Shown: one piece after another, positions 1-11,373 of the stretch
How the letters are laid out: every line of letters begins with the position of its first letter
Numbering within the stretch: position 1 is the stretch's first letter
NCBI GenBank assembly: GCA_012295275.1
Contig: CM022670.1
Location: forward strand, 3,110,835 to 3,135,834
Origin: Chrysomallon squamiferum
Lineage: Eukaryota > Mollusca > Gastropoda > Neomphalida > Peltospiridae
Direction: 5' to 3'
Length of the DNA: 25,000 nt
The notes under the pieces: model-generated
Databases searched by the model: none
What the model saw: the letters and a program-made list of their open reading frames with translations, nothing else
What the model was told of the DNA's origin: nothing
Position numbers and translations under genes: made by a program

Positions 1-1087
1 TGTACAACATTAAAACGTTTGATAAGCTTGAACTACGACGGATTATTAGCACTTAATTCAACCAAATGATCAATAATGTATTTTTATTATCCTAACTGTT
101 TGTATCCATCTCTTTTATTTACATATTTCACACCAAAGCTTTCAGTCAATTACGTTCCACATTTTATTTTACACAGGGATCTGTGTAACTAACTGACGTA
201 GTAATCCAACCATTGCTGTCGCTTAGTTCTTTCTTAAATTATTAATTGTAAAAATTACTCAGCGCATAACCACAATAACCAATAAAAGATATCTTGCATA
301 CAGAGAAGATGATGAAAGCGAGCCACGGAAATAATTGTATTTTGTCTGCAAGAAAGTTATTTCGAGCTTTTTTATATGTGTGTAGCATTTTGTTACCACA
401 TGTTACTCAGTGCATCGGCCCATTGCGCCTTCAAGCAAAATGATTTAGTGTAAAATGGAATGGAAGATCGATTCTGATACAAAGATATTATAAATCATTT
501 TCTCGTCCGTTTCAGGCCAGGAATGTATAAAACTCATTGATAGGTTCTGCTGAAAATTTGTTTTATTATGTCTCATGTCATTTTTGCATTAACGGTTATT
601 AAGAGCTGGTATTCACGATTTAATGGAGATCTAAATAATGAAGCCATTCTGTTGTTTGCGCTAAAGTACTTCCTTATATTTATATACACATGAAGATATT
701 TTACTGCAGCTTTCATTGTGAGGGTTGTTTGAGCAATGGTTGGAACGAGAAAAAAGCTAAGGAAATAAGTTTATATTGTAGCAGTGCATATAAAATTCGC
801 CGACTGGTTTACAACGATCTCAAATTCATTTTGTTTATTAATCATGTAGGTTAAACAGCACTTACCACATTGTTTTTATAAATCAGGCGAGGTAGCATGG
901 CTGGAAAAGAGGAACCGCGCAATAGATGCCTTTAAAAAAAAGAAAAGAAGAAATATAAGACTTTAAATGTAATTGTTAATAAAGATGATTATCTCCCTTT
1001 GAGCATAACCGACAACCAGAGAACGAGATTGAGAGAGAAAATGAATATTCCTCTATCCATTAAAAATTTACTTTGTTTGTAAACCTT

Positions 1088-1088
1088 A

Positions 1089-1151
<63 letters not shown>
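1088..1151. repeat. (TAA)n microsatellite
   Basis: About 20 uninterrupted TAA units. On the complementary strand it produces a spurious poly-tyrosine ORF. Confidence 0.95.
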
Positions 1152-1152
<1 letters not shown>

Positions 1153-1737
1153 CACGACAACTACAACCGCAGTAACAAAACAATACTATCTATAAATAAT
1201 CAAAAGCAGTTTTTACGTATAAATTACACATCTCTTTTGGCGGTTTTCCTCTGAACACTGATCTTCTATTTTTTATTTTAATAATGAATCATTCGAGCAG
1301 AGAAATTTCACTCGAGACGCTCAGTGTAAACACTTTTATCCATACGAAGAGTTAATTTTCCTGAACATATTACATATTTAAAACTAACGGCAGGAGTCCT
1401 ATTCTTTCCTACGTTCCTCCCGGGTCAATAGCGCACCAGTGTCTCGCTTGAATACTGATAACACATTTTATATTATTTTCTTTCAACACAGAAGTGGTGA
1501 ACCTCGACTGTCAGTAAAATGGACTGTGTAAACTCAATTAAGTTTGAAGTTGCTAGGACCGCAAACAAACTATGATTTCTAAATGTGTTCCTTATTTAAG
1601 AATGTTATCGTCAAATATTGCCAAAATGAAATCGTTAACCGAAAATATTGTTTTGGTTAAACTTATTAAATGATATCGTGTGAGATATATTTTATTACTA
1701 CAGTTATCGGAAATAGGAGGTTATGTATGTATAAACG

Positions 1738-1895
1738 TGTAGATATATGCATACACACTTGCATACATGAATACACATATTTACATACATACATATATCG
1801 ACATATATACATATATACAAACGTACGTAGACACATACATACACACAGTTACGCACTTGCACATACACACATCCACACACAAACACATACATATA
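1738..1895. repeat. Degenerate (ACAT)n/(AC)n tract
   Basis: Imperfect mixture of ACAT, ATAC and AC units with TATA interruptions, about 160 bp. It resembles the longer tracts at 5700-5940 and 21060-21255. The Tyr/His/Thr-rich ORFs on both strands are repeat translation. Confidence 0.85.
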
Positions 1896-2157
1896 ATTTC
1901 TTAAAAACATTTCCATAGAAATGAAACAAATTACTGCAGTCTGTGCATACATAACCATGATAATTTAAGAATTCACAAGATTTGATATTCAAACTCAGAT
2001 GGTTGGGTGAAGCTAACATACTAAATTATTCATAATCAACACAGCATAGCTAATTTTTAGGACTACAGTCTATTTCTTTGCAATGGTTCTTTTGTCTGTG
2101 TTCACGAAACAAAGAATAATGCTGTTGGGTCACGATGAACTTAATAAATTATGTACA

Positions 2158-2429
2158 TAAAAAAAAATAAAAAAAAAAAAAAAAATAAAAGAATAAAAAA
2201 ATTAATTAAAAAAAATAAATAAAAAAATAAAAAAATTAATTAAATATAAAATATAAATAAAGTAAAATAATTTAACTTCAAATTAAAAAAAAAAAAAAAA
2301 ATCTATGTTTTTTTTTTGTTATGATAATGCTATTTTTTTTTTTTTTTTTTTTTTTTCACTAATTAGATAAATAATGATCCTGTGATTTATTATTATTATT
2401 ATTAGTAGTAGTTTTTTTTTTTTTTTTTT
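2158..2429. repeat. A-rich block followed by T-rich block
   Basis: 2158-2301 is almost pure A with scattered T and includes a run of about 17 A. From 2308 the strand switches to T runs, including 24 T at 2333-2356 and 18 T at 2412-2429, separated by a short TTA/GTA triplet tract at 2388-2411. The A and T runs are complementary and could pair. No coding signal. Confidence 0.85.
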
Positions 2430-2483
2430 ACTATCAGTATAACTTTGCCTCTTCAAATTCCAGTACGTTTATTTGGCAAATTA

Positions 2484-2608
<125 letters not shown>

Positions 2609-2949
2609 GCCCTTGTATCTCTGTATATTTCTTTTGTATATATCTTTCTATATATGTCTGACTATATATTCTTCCAGATTTCCATTCTGTTATAATTCAA
2701 CACTCAATGTCTTCCTCTGGTCACGCTGTGTGGTCAGTATGTGTGGATTAAAAAGTAATATCTGCGATATCTGTGGTCAATCTAGGTTCATATTCTTTGT
2801 TATCTCTGTCATGTTTACATAGCTTTAAACGTGTTTACTTACTTGAGCCATTCATAAGATCAATAGTTCGTGTGTGAGTGACATAGTATAACTAATTTTC
2901 GAAGCCATGGAAAAATAAGACAGATATATTTGTATCCTTGAGAGAAAAG

Positions 2950-3066
<117 letters not shown>

Positions 3067-3259
3067 AAAACCAAGTATTTCGGGTAGTAACTAAAACTAA
3101 CAAATGAAAGAAAATGTAGCAATATGGTCTGAGTGTTTACAGAGAGAAACAAACAAACAGCAAAAGCAGGAGGTTTTTTAATTTACTATTTAAAACAGCC
3201 CTCCTCTGAAATACCTTTACCGAGAACAAGACAAAAGCCAAGTGAATACGTTTTTGTGA

Positions 3260-3560
3260 ATCACAGAAACCCGCAAACCGATTGGCCTCGCGCGTAAAGC
3301 TACTGACGCATCGCCGTTTGCTTTTTCCCCATTGATGACTGGTTATGAGTGACTGCTGCTTTTCCCTGCCCAGCTGAGAGCGCGTTTGTTTCCGTGGAAT
3401 AAAACTCGGTAATTGACCCAACCTGCGGGGCTGTAACTCTGGCGATTGGAAGACATACGCTTCCAGCCGATCTCGCTCTCGCTTCACGCGGAATCTGGCG
3501 GAAAAATCTGTTCGTTTGACGAGGCCACTGAGCCGCTCAGAATGCTAATTCACAGAAATA
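3260..3560 (+). promoter_or_regulatory. Candidate promoter / 5' UTR region of the guanylate cyclase gene
   Basis: This stretch is clearly richer in G+C and CpG than its flanks. Seen in it: two inverted CCAAT boxes (ATTGG at 3281-3285 and 3445-3449), a TGACGCA AP-1/CRE-like site near 3304, an E-box CAGCTG at 3371-3376, and an AATAAAA element near 3398. It ends about 340 bp before the first candidate start codon. Calling it a promoter is inference from composition and position; no transcription start can be read directly. A 116-codon ORF on the minus strand (3137-3487) looks like a by-product of the higher GC. Confidence 0.4.
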
Positions 3561-3761
3561 ATTGGAAGAAACAAAATCTCAATGTGTAAAATTTTTCTTT
3601 TCTTTTTTTTTCCATCTGTTATTACAAATACGTTATTTATTAATTTCTTAAAAAGCTTGGTGCTTCAGTTTTCTGGGGAAACGTTTAACGGATCATGATT
3701 TTACAGGAAATTTTTTCAAGGATTTTTTGTAACTAATTAAACAAAAAAAATTAATGTAAAC

Positions 3762-3801
3762 CAAAAAAAAAAAATAATAATAATAATAATATAAATAATA
3801 A
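3762..3801. repeat. Poly(A)/(TAA)n tract
   Basis: A run of A followed by imperfect TAA units, just upstream of exon 1. Confidence 0.8.
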
Positions 3802-3900
3802 AGTAAAAAGAGAGAGCAGTAGGAAAGATTTCAGTAACAGTAACTAAACTAGGTAATTTTTTTTGGCTTTGCGCGCGTCAGTTGTATTTCTGAACTCACG

Positions 3901-4391
3901 ATGAACTGTCCGTTTAGCGCAATGTTGCGCGATCGAACGAAGCTACCCGCTGAAGATCCGGTGGTTTTCACGAAGCCTGATCTGACGAACAGACCCGTGT
4001 ACACGCGGGTGCTCGAGCAGTCGCCTGTGCTCGTGAAACGGAGCACAGTTCTGAAACACCAGGATGTACCGAGAGGAGAGACGAACGGACGCGGGGACAA
4101 GAACGGCGAAGCCCAGAGAAAATCTCCAACGACTCTGATCGCCAGTGCTTGTCGGACACGTACAGCTTCACCGAGTCGGAACGAAAAGATTCTTTCGAAA
4201 CCCAGAAGAGTTGCCCGGAATCCGAAAGGACTATATTCCCCGAAATGGACGTGAAGTCGTCGCCGTCGAGGAGGCCGGACCGCAAGATTAGCGCGTTGTC
4301 GATGTCGTCGACGGGATCCGACGACCCCGTGGAAGAGAAGATAACTCTGACTGGACTCATCGAGGGGTGCGGAACTCTCATCATACCCGCA
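3901..4391 (+). CDS. Exon 1: N-terminal tail of soluble guanylate cyclase alpha (frame-disrupted)
   Basis: The secure part is 4245-4391. ATG 4245 opens 49 codons that include RKISALSMSSTGSDD and then TLTGLIEGCGTLIIPA, ending in phase 0 at a GTAAGT donor (4392). RKIS fits a basophilic-kinase site and resembles the RKIS..S.SS.GSD pattern I recall from vertebrate alpha-2. Protein-like Ser/Glu-rich sequence continues upstream in the same frame to a stop at 3978, with no ATG. ATG 3901 (A at -3, in-frame stop at 3850) opens a different frame starting MNCPFSAML, whose CPFS recalls the vertebrate alpha-1 N-terminus. Joining the two frames needs one extra base, most simply in the AAAA run at 4119-4122. 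Either the assembly lacks a base or translation starts at 4245. The exon is much more GC-rich than its surroundings. Confidence 0.75.
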
Positions 4392-4552
4392 GTAAGTGTT
4401 TTATAAAATACGTTACTCTTTATTTAGTCTTAGATTTACTTTGATTCCTAGGATCGAGTTCTCTCTTTTTTTTGTAAATTATTGGACTTTGTAAATGTCT
4501 CTCTATAGGCTGATGTTTGAAGTTATCTGCACGCATTTGTGAAAGTTCGTTC

Positions 4553-4572
4553 GTGTGTGTGTGTGTGTGTGT
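4553..4572. repeat. (GT)n short microsatellite
   Basis: Ten GT units, close to the start of intron 1. Confidence 0.9.
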
Positions 4573-4824
4573 TTATTGTGTTAATCGATTATATACATCA
4601 AATCCTTTTATGAAGTTTTCTTTAACTGTTTGCGGTGACAATGCTTGATTCTCTAAGTCAATAAATCATTTATCCAGTAACGAATGGAACATATTCTTCG
4701 TTTAATTTCTAAAGAAATACGATGCTTTGTTTTACCTAAGTGTCAGGCACATTGTCAATATGCAAGACAAAACGTGTCTACTGCCAACAAAAGCACTGAG
4801 CTACTGGGATTTCTAAATAACTAA

Positions 4825-4910
4825 TAATGAATGAATGAATGAATGAATGTTTATCGACACCCCAGCACAAAAACAAAATATATATATCGACTATTGGGTG
4901 TCAAACAAAG
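4825..4910 (+). mobile_element. SINE-like fragment: (AATG)n plus GACACCC...GGGTGTC hairpin
   Basis: About five AATG units lead into GTTTATCGACACCCCAGCAC, an A-rich spacer, then ATCGACTATTGGGTGTCAAAC. GACACCC (4856-4862) and GGGTGTC (4896-4902) form a perfect 7-bp inverted repeat. From memory, near-identical motifs (TTTAACGACACCCCAGCAC, then GGCTATTGGGTGTCAAAC) recur through mollusc genomes and transcripts as the conserved part of a dispersed short element. I could not search to confirm this. The fragment looks 5'-truncated; family and boundaries are uncertain. Confidence 0.55.
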
Positions 4911-5011
4911 ATAAATATAACAAAATGGTAAACAATGAACAAAAGAGATGATGTATGAGTTGATAAATGTTGATGATGATGCTAACTATATTTATGACAG
5001 TATGATGAAAT

Positions 5012-5031
5012 AATGATGATGATGATGATGT
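5012..5031. repeat. (ATG)n microsatellite
   Basis: Seven or so ATG/GAT units, preceded by a looser GATGATGAT stretch at 4973-4982. Confidence 0.85.
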
Positions 5032-5088
5032 TGGTATAGAAAAATTGTGAGTAGTGATATTTAAGATGATATATAAATATTTATTTAC

Positions 5089-5375
5089 TGTTATATTATT
5101 ACTACTCCTACTACTAGTACTACTACACTACTACTGTTATTACTACTACTACTACTACTGCTTCTACCATTACCATTAATAATATTATTATAATTATTAC
5201 TACTAATAATACCATAATTACTGCTGCTGTTATTATTTCTGCTTCTACTATTACTACTACTACTACTACAATTTCAACTATTTACAAGTTTGTTTTTCTA
5301 CTGTTACTATTGACGCTATCACTATTATGTTACTACTGTTACTACTTTGACTACTGCTATCACTAATACTACTAA
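5089..5375. repeat. Degenerate (TAC)n/(TTA)n triplet tract
   Basis: Nearly continuous imperfect TAC, ACT, TAT and CTG triplets over almost 290 bp, with only short pure runs (for example around 5141-5160). Similar decayed tracts occur at 12476-12790 and 13262-13640. Confidence 0.85.
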
Positions 5376-5699
5376 TAAACAAACAGCAAACAGCAATGCA
5401 TAAAATATGTTAGTGTCTTCTGAACGATAACACGAACCATACTACTGTCAGTCCAAACTTATTGTTAGAACAGTCACGACTGTAATTAATTCAGGTGTTA
5501 ATATGTTACTGGGGTTTCATACTTACTCTGTTGAATTATGTATTCCAATAATGATTTTTTTCTTCTAACAATAGAATATATTACTAGCAAGAGGTCATTA
5601 ACTCTCCGAAAACAAAAACGCGGTGAGACAATATCGAAAACGTACTGTCATTATATTATTTAACGATATGTACAGATAGACGGTCATTCATACACGCAT

Positions 5700-5940
5700 A
5701 TATTTATACATACAAACATACATACATACATACATACATACATACATACATACATACATACATAGATATATACATACCAACACACATACGTACATACATA
5801 CATATATGCAAACATACATAAACACATTCATGCAAATATATATACACACTCACACATACACACAATCAGGAACATCCACATACATATATGCACACAAATA
5901 TACATACATATACACTGCTATTCATATGTATACGTATACT
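5700..5940. repeat. (TACA)n tetranucleotide array with degenerate flank
   Basis: A core of about 13 perfect TACA units at 5712-5764 continues into imperfect ATAC/ACAC/CATA repeats to about 5940. The Tyr/His/Thr-rich ORF at 5806-6168 is mostly translation of this tract. Confidence 0.93.
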
Positions 5941-7106
5941 TATGTGTGTCCAAACAGAGAGAGACAGAGAAAGGAGAGACATAGATTCAGACAGATTAGT
6001 AAAAAGAGACACAGAGAGACACATTTGCCCCTATTAAGTATTTACGTTAAAATCAGAGATGTTCCTCTTAACCTGTTTGACTATACGCTCATCTTTGCTT
6101 TTAGTTCAGATAAAATTCAACAGATTCGTAGTTTTTCTGCAGTGTTAGTTTACAGGAATACAGAATAATTATAAATAGTGATATTAGACGTCATAGTTAC
6201 CAGTGTACAAAGATAATGCCATAACCCAGATAGAAACGTATATTTAACTACGGGTTGCTTGAACGAATCAATAATGAAGGAAGACAGGGAACTTAGTTTT
6301 GCCTTTGATATATCAACCTGTTTTCAAATATACGATTCTATAATGGCAAATCGGACAGTCAATCAATTAACCATTCAAAATGTTTTTATAACGTTATTAT
6401 ATTAAAGTACTTTTATACATGGCACATTATGCAGGCGTTTGATCTGTCTTTCCAATACTCTTAGTATTTGTGTTTTAAGAGGATTAGTTATAGACAGGTG
6501 AAGATATTGTTATCTTACAAATAAATATTGGTTAGAGTCAGTATAGAGATTTGATCCTTCTACCCTACAAACCATATCCTGATCGACCGTTTAACCATTG
6601 AATAACATTACTATCAAGAACTGTTCAAGTAGTTAAGTAATAAATAGAAAAATAAAGAAACAGAAACTACATTTTAGCTTTTGTTATTTATTATCAGCAG
6701 TGGACCTCCTAATTACTGCAAGAGAAAATTCAGCAAGACATTTACAAAACTATTTGATATAATACGCGAAGAAATCTCTTAGTAGCAGTGGTTATTAATA
6801 AGATATAAATATACAGTTATTAACAGAAATTACATTACAAAACTAATTTAATACTCCTCTGTTATACCGCTTTTAAGGGACAGTTGACAGTTAACTTCAT
6901 CAAACAGATACTTTGGTAATCACAGAAAGGAAATTCTGTCCTACGCAACCACTGGCTATAATTAAACAAATACAAGATTATCTAAGTATTGCATCGCTTC
7001 TAGTTGCTTTTAATGATTACCAGAAAAAATATTCGATGTTCAAAAACAAGGTGGCTATTATCTTTAATAATAAGGTGTCAAATGTATTTAAATTTAACAA
7101 GATGTG

Positions 7107-7130
7107 TTTTTTTTTTTTTTTTTTTTTTTT
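7107..7130. repeat. Poly(T) run, about 24 nt
   Basis: Uninterrupted T run. It makes the poly-Phe segment of a chance ORF (6913-7263). It could be the tail of a minus-strand retroelement, but I see no body or target-site duplication. Confidence 0.9.
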
Positions 7131-7618
7131 GTCAATCAGGAAGAGATTTTTATTTTTAAGAACAAAAAAGTTTTTTATCTTCACCTTCCAACAGAAGGAA
7201 CATGACTTACTTGTAGAATTTGATAACGTGTTTCCATTCAGACAGTTTATAAGGTTACCGTAATAGATATAATGTTGTTAAAATGATTTTGCGAAGAGGG
7301 AGGAAAAATGTGACTACCAAGTTAATTTTCATAGATGCATTGCGTTGCGTTCGCAGAATGCTAATCTCGAATGATAGCTTAACATCTCCAACGATGAAGT
7401 TTTCTGCTCAAAACGTTGTAATGTATAGCTGATTCACGCCGTGCTCTGATTATATGTAACTGATACGGCGATGTTACAGTGAATTACACAGTCAGTTATG
7501 AAATTACGAGGCTAGACTGTCTGCCGCAGCTTGGTTTGGATGGAACTTTCGTGCTAGATATTAAATAAAGGTAATGCAATTTTTAAAAATAAATCACCTT
7601 AATGTAGAACTGTACTCA

Positions 7619-7641
7619 CATACACACACACACACATACAA
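7619..7641. repeat. Short (CA)n tract
   Basis: About nine CA units with one TA interruption. Confidence 0.85.
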
Positions 7642-8179
7642 CTGCATACATATATGCAGTTTTAAATTAAGAAATAAAGAAGTGAAATATTTATTAACTA
7701 CTGTAGTACCATTTAGACCTTTTGTACCAATTCAGCTGCTAGGGCTTTACCGGAAATGACATCACTGATGAATGAGGTCTTTATTCAGAATTTATAAAAT
7801 CGTTTCTATTTTTACCCATTTCTTAAACTGATATTTCCATCAACGTTTTCACACTCAAAAATAATATTCATGAATATCACTCTGAAGAATAATAAGCCTA
7901 TCATTTAACACTGAACAATAATATGCATAACATACCACTAAAAAATGTTTGGCAACGCTAAGATGTGGTCTGAGTAAAGTTTATTCGTAATGCATTTGTG
8001 AATATTTTTTTGGTCGTTGCAATTCATTATCAGTTATCACAGAGATGAAGACATATGCACTATATTATTTTGATATGCATGTCACAGAGTCGGGGTTTGG
8101 TCTGGAAAAATAATATGTTGAACAGACTGAGCCAGCAACCCAGAGCATGTACGTCAAACGAACTTTTCCTCGTCTTACG

Positions 8180-8415
8180 TAACCCGGTCTTTCCTGGTGT
8201 TAGAACACTCGCCTGAAGTGCACTGGTCAGCGGATTGTCCAGTGTGTCCTTCTGGATCGATAATCTAGATATTGTGTGCCACCGTATCACATTTCTTGCC
8301 TGTCCTTCAAGTTATCGACGTTTCTGTCGTCGGTACAATATCCACCCCTAATCTCCTCTGATCCGCTTCGGTTTGCGTTCTGCAGCTTCAGTGGCTTGGT
8401 CAAACAACAGAATTA
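8180..8415 (+). mobile_element. Possible tRNA-derived SINE fragment
   Basis: This stretch is GC-richer than its surroundings. TGGTGTTAGAACACTCGCCT (from about 8194) closely resembles the D-arm to anticodon-stem part of a tRNA (pattern GGTTAGAGCACTCGCCT). It is followed after a plausible distance by GGTCAGCGGATTGTCC, a weak match to the T-arm/B-box region. About 170 bp of unrelated sequence then runs to a short A-rich end near 8415. Octopus and squid carry tRNA-derived SINEs (OR1, OR2 and SK families, from memory). I cannot assign a family, and the B box is degraded, so this is tentative. Confidence 0.35.
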
Positions 8416-8494
8416 CGAAAAAAATTTATAATTTGCACTTTGATTTAAACTGATCAGAGTTGAACAAGTGTGGACAGATGTGTTTGAAGATGAC

Positions 8495-8496
<2 letters not shown>

Positions 8497-8591
<95 letters not shown>
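8497..8591. repeat. (GA)48 microsatellite in intron 1
   Basis: 95 bp of pure GA units. Its complement, (CT)54, lies at 9512-9619 in the same intron. Confidence 0.97.
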
Positions 8592-8593
<2 letters not shown>

Positions 8594-9272
8594 CATATAT
8601 TAAAAAAATGAGCAGAGAGATAGCACCTATAGATTGAAGAGAATGTATCGTTATTTAAACCAGAGTCATAAATCACATATTTTCATTTATTCCTGCATGT
8701 TTCCTCCGACAGAAAGAGCAAAACTCACTTTATATCGCACACTAAAGCAAGAATTTTTATTAACTGCTCAGATATAAAATCTTCTTACGTAATATTCGAT
8801 ACTTTTAGCTGAGATGTTTACAGCTGACTACATTTATCATGAATCTAGTATTTCATAATTTGTAATTTTAATGACATCCATTATTTGCTTTTTGCTTGTT
8901 CGTGTTATTTAATTAGAGCCTGCATCCATCAGCTGCATGAAGTTTTGTGACAGCACACTCTAACAAACATATATCTGGAGTAATCAATAATTGCATAATT
9001 CTTTTAACGCAATGCAAGTAATGTGCGGCATTATTCGCATTAGTAAGTTATGTAGTTTCCGTCAACGATGATCTATTATTTTCATGTTGTTGTTTTTATG
9101 ATCATGTTTTCTGGTTAATTTTGAAACTTTTTTAAAATTATTTTGTAGGTTTTTTTAACAATACATTATCACTGACAGTTTAGTTAATCACACTGCTGTT
9201 GTACCTTAATATGTACAGCGGAGTTTGACGTGCTATTTCATCTCAGCTAGAGCCATATTCGACAGAAAGTAT

Positions 9273-9432
9273 CAGTGTGTGTGTGTGTGTGTGTGTGTAC
9301 TTGTGTGTATATGTGTTTGTGTTTGTGTCTGTGTCTGTGTGAGTGTGTGTGAGTGTGGGTGGGTGGGTGAATGTATGTGTGGATGCATGTGTGTGCGTGA
9401 GTGCATGCGCGCGCGTGTGTGTGTCTGTGTAA
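9273..9432. repeat. (GT)n array with degenerate GT-rich flank
   Basis: A perfect GT core (about 9273-9298) is followed by roughly 130 bp of interrupted TGTG with GGGTGGGT and GCGCGC patches. The ORFs on both strands (Cys/Val on +, His/Thr on -) are repeat translation. Confidence 0.93.
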
Positions 9433-9506
9433 ACTCTTGCTTGGAGAAACCATTCCAGACGATGCTTTAAATTCCAAATGAAATTAAAAAATTATGTTTA
9501 AAAGGT

Positions 9507-9648
<142 letters not shown>

Positions 9649-9871
9649 TTTATTTTATTTACCGGATAAATTAGTAAATATCAAAATATGTTGCTCCTGC
9701 TTTAGCACATTATAATGTATGAAAATTAAATACTGAGTATTTGTTTAATAACGAAACATTAACAATACATTCATATTAGCTTGATAATGAAATAAGAAAG
9801 AAAACTCGATATCACATTCCCTGTGGCAACTACTATCAAAAGACAGTGAGATATCTTTTATGTGCATCTTC

Positions 9872-10290
9872 ATCAAATAAACAGCTCTATGCTATATATC
9901 AAATAAACGATTCGTTGCTATATATATATATACCAAATAAAGATTCACTGCTGTAATATCAAACAAAAATTCTTAGCGATATACCAAATAAAAGATTCTT
10001 TGCTAGCCCTCTGTAGCAAATAAATTATTAATCGCAATATATCAAATCAAAGATTCTTTGCATTGTATTAAATAAAAGATTATTTGCATTGAATTAAATA
10101 AAAGATTCTTTGCTAGCCCTCTGTAGCAAATAAATTATTAATCGCAATATATCAAATCAAAGATTCTTTGCATTGTATTAAATAAAAGATTATTTGCATT
10201 GAATTAAATGAAAGATTCTTTTGCTACCTAACAAATAAAACATTATTTTGCATAAATAAATAAAATATTCTTTGCTGCCTAACCAAACAG
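9872..10290. repeat. Minisatellite of 25-34 bp units with an internal 110-bp tandem duplication
   Basis: About 14 degenerate units share a core like AAATAAAAGATTCTTTGC; the cores begin near 9909, 9941, 9966, 9993, 10050, 10076, 10103, 10160, 10186, 10213, 10240 and 10266. Within it 9986-10099 is identical base for base to 10096-10209, so a 110-bp block of about four units is tandemly duplicated. Each block contains TTTGCTAGCCCTCTGTAGCA, whose TTTGCTA and TAGCAAA arms form a 7-bp stem. No coding capacity. Confidence 0.9.
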
Positions 10291-10812
10291 ACTGGTTTTT
10301 ATTACTACCTTTCTAGCTCTTTTATACTTCGACAAAAACACAAACGAAGCCAGTTTATTTTTTTTTCCTAGTTCTAAAACGATCCACAGCGTACTGAGAT
10401 GAAATATCCCATCATCGTCCATTCTGATGTAACGTGATTAACATGTAGACACGAACTGTCGGCGTCAACATTTAACCCATTTTCTATTTGATTGCACTGA
10501 GGTGTGTCTGATAATACTACAATCCATTCGCAAAAGTTTGGCAGTTTCGATCAATAGAGAGAGCGGCCTCGTGTTGATACCCTGGCTGGACATCTTACAT
10601 TTGGTTTTCTTAACATTTCATCAGAGTTAATCGATTTCGGACAACTGACCAAGAGCGGCTGATATATGACAACGAAACATGTCACTGAATATTGCTTCTT
10701 GATAACCGCGCATCCATTATTTTTGCATACAAAATGGATTTTTTTTTATCGCGTGTTTTTATAGTTTTTATACATATATATATGCATGCTAATGTATTAT
10801 ACATGTGTCTGT

Positions 10813-10886
10813 GTTATTATTATTATTATTTGTTTATTTTAATTTTATTATTATTATTATTGTTGTTGTTGTTGTTGTTGTTGTTG
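10813..10886. repeat. (TTA)n then (TTG)n triplet tract
   Basis: TTA runs at 10813-10830 and 10847-10860 pass directly into about eight TTG units (10861-10886). Confidence 0.9.
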
Positions 10887-11348
10887 ATGATATCTACAAC
10901 TCGTCCCAGATTATAAAGTGACAGATGAGTTAAATACAGCAACAAGCAAAGTAAAGAAATCACACGCTATGAATAAACCACAAAAACGACAACAACAAAA
11001 ACGAAATTACTAGTTTTACCTCCGTGTCAAATTCCCCGATTAAAACTTTTTGCTGCACATTAGAAAATGAACATTTTCAGTAACTAATTGCTTCGTCACA
11101 CGAGTGAAAACAGATTGTGAACTAAAATGCCCTGTGGCAGTCCTCTTAAAATGACAAAAAAAAAAAATTTCCACTCGATGCAGAAAATTCAGCTAGTGTA
11201 ATTTTTGCAGGTTGTGATTAACTTTTCGATGCATGTATCAGATAAAACCAGTTTTTGCCTTTTTTCGTTATATCTTCTTTCTTTTAATTTTAAAAAACGT
11301 TTTCATATTTTGACTTTTGACTTTTAACGAGGATTCTCTAGCATTTTC

Positions 11349-11373
11349 AAAAAAAAAAAAAAAAAAAAAAAAA
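11349..11373. repeat. Poly(A) run, about 25 nt
   Basis: Pure A run. The 300 bp upstream is T-rich without a recognisable retroelement body. Confidence 0.9.

Noticed and set aside
3137-3487. 116-codon minus-strand ORF upstream of the gene
   Set aside because: No recognisable domain. It lies in the GC-richer candidate promoter, where stops are rarer, and ends in repeat-like Leu/Phe-rich sequence.
4060-4120. A tiny intron that would fix the exon 1 frame break
   Set aside because: GT and AG dinucleotides exist but there is no polypyrimidine tract or good donor, and the intron would be far shorter than the others in this gene.
3968-4384. 138-codon minus-strand ORF opposite exon 1
   Set aside because: Shadow of the GC-rich coding exon, which has splice-consistent homologous coding on the + strand.
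6913-7263. 116-codon + strand ORF in intron 1
   Set aside because: Kept open by a poly-T run giving poly-Phe; no family resemblance and no splice sites.
7556-7571. Shared 16-mer GATATTAAATAAAGGT at 7556 and near 15701, possible 3' end of a dispersed element with polyadenylation signal
   Set aside because: At this AT content a single 16-mer match within 25 kb is about what chance predicts, and the flanks do not align.
9872-10290. Regularly spaced repeats resembling a CRISPR array
   Set aside because: Units are degenerate, spacing is irregular, spacers are not unique, and the context is a eukaryotic intron. It is a minisatellite.
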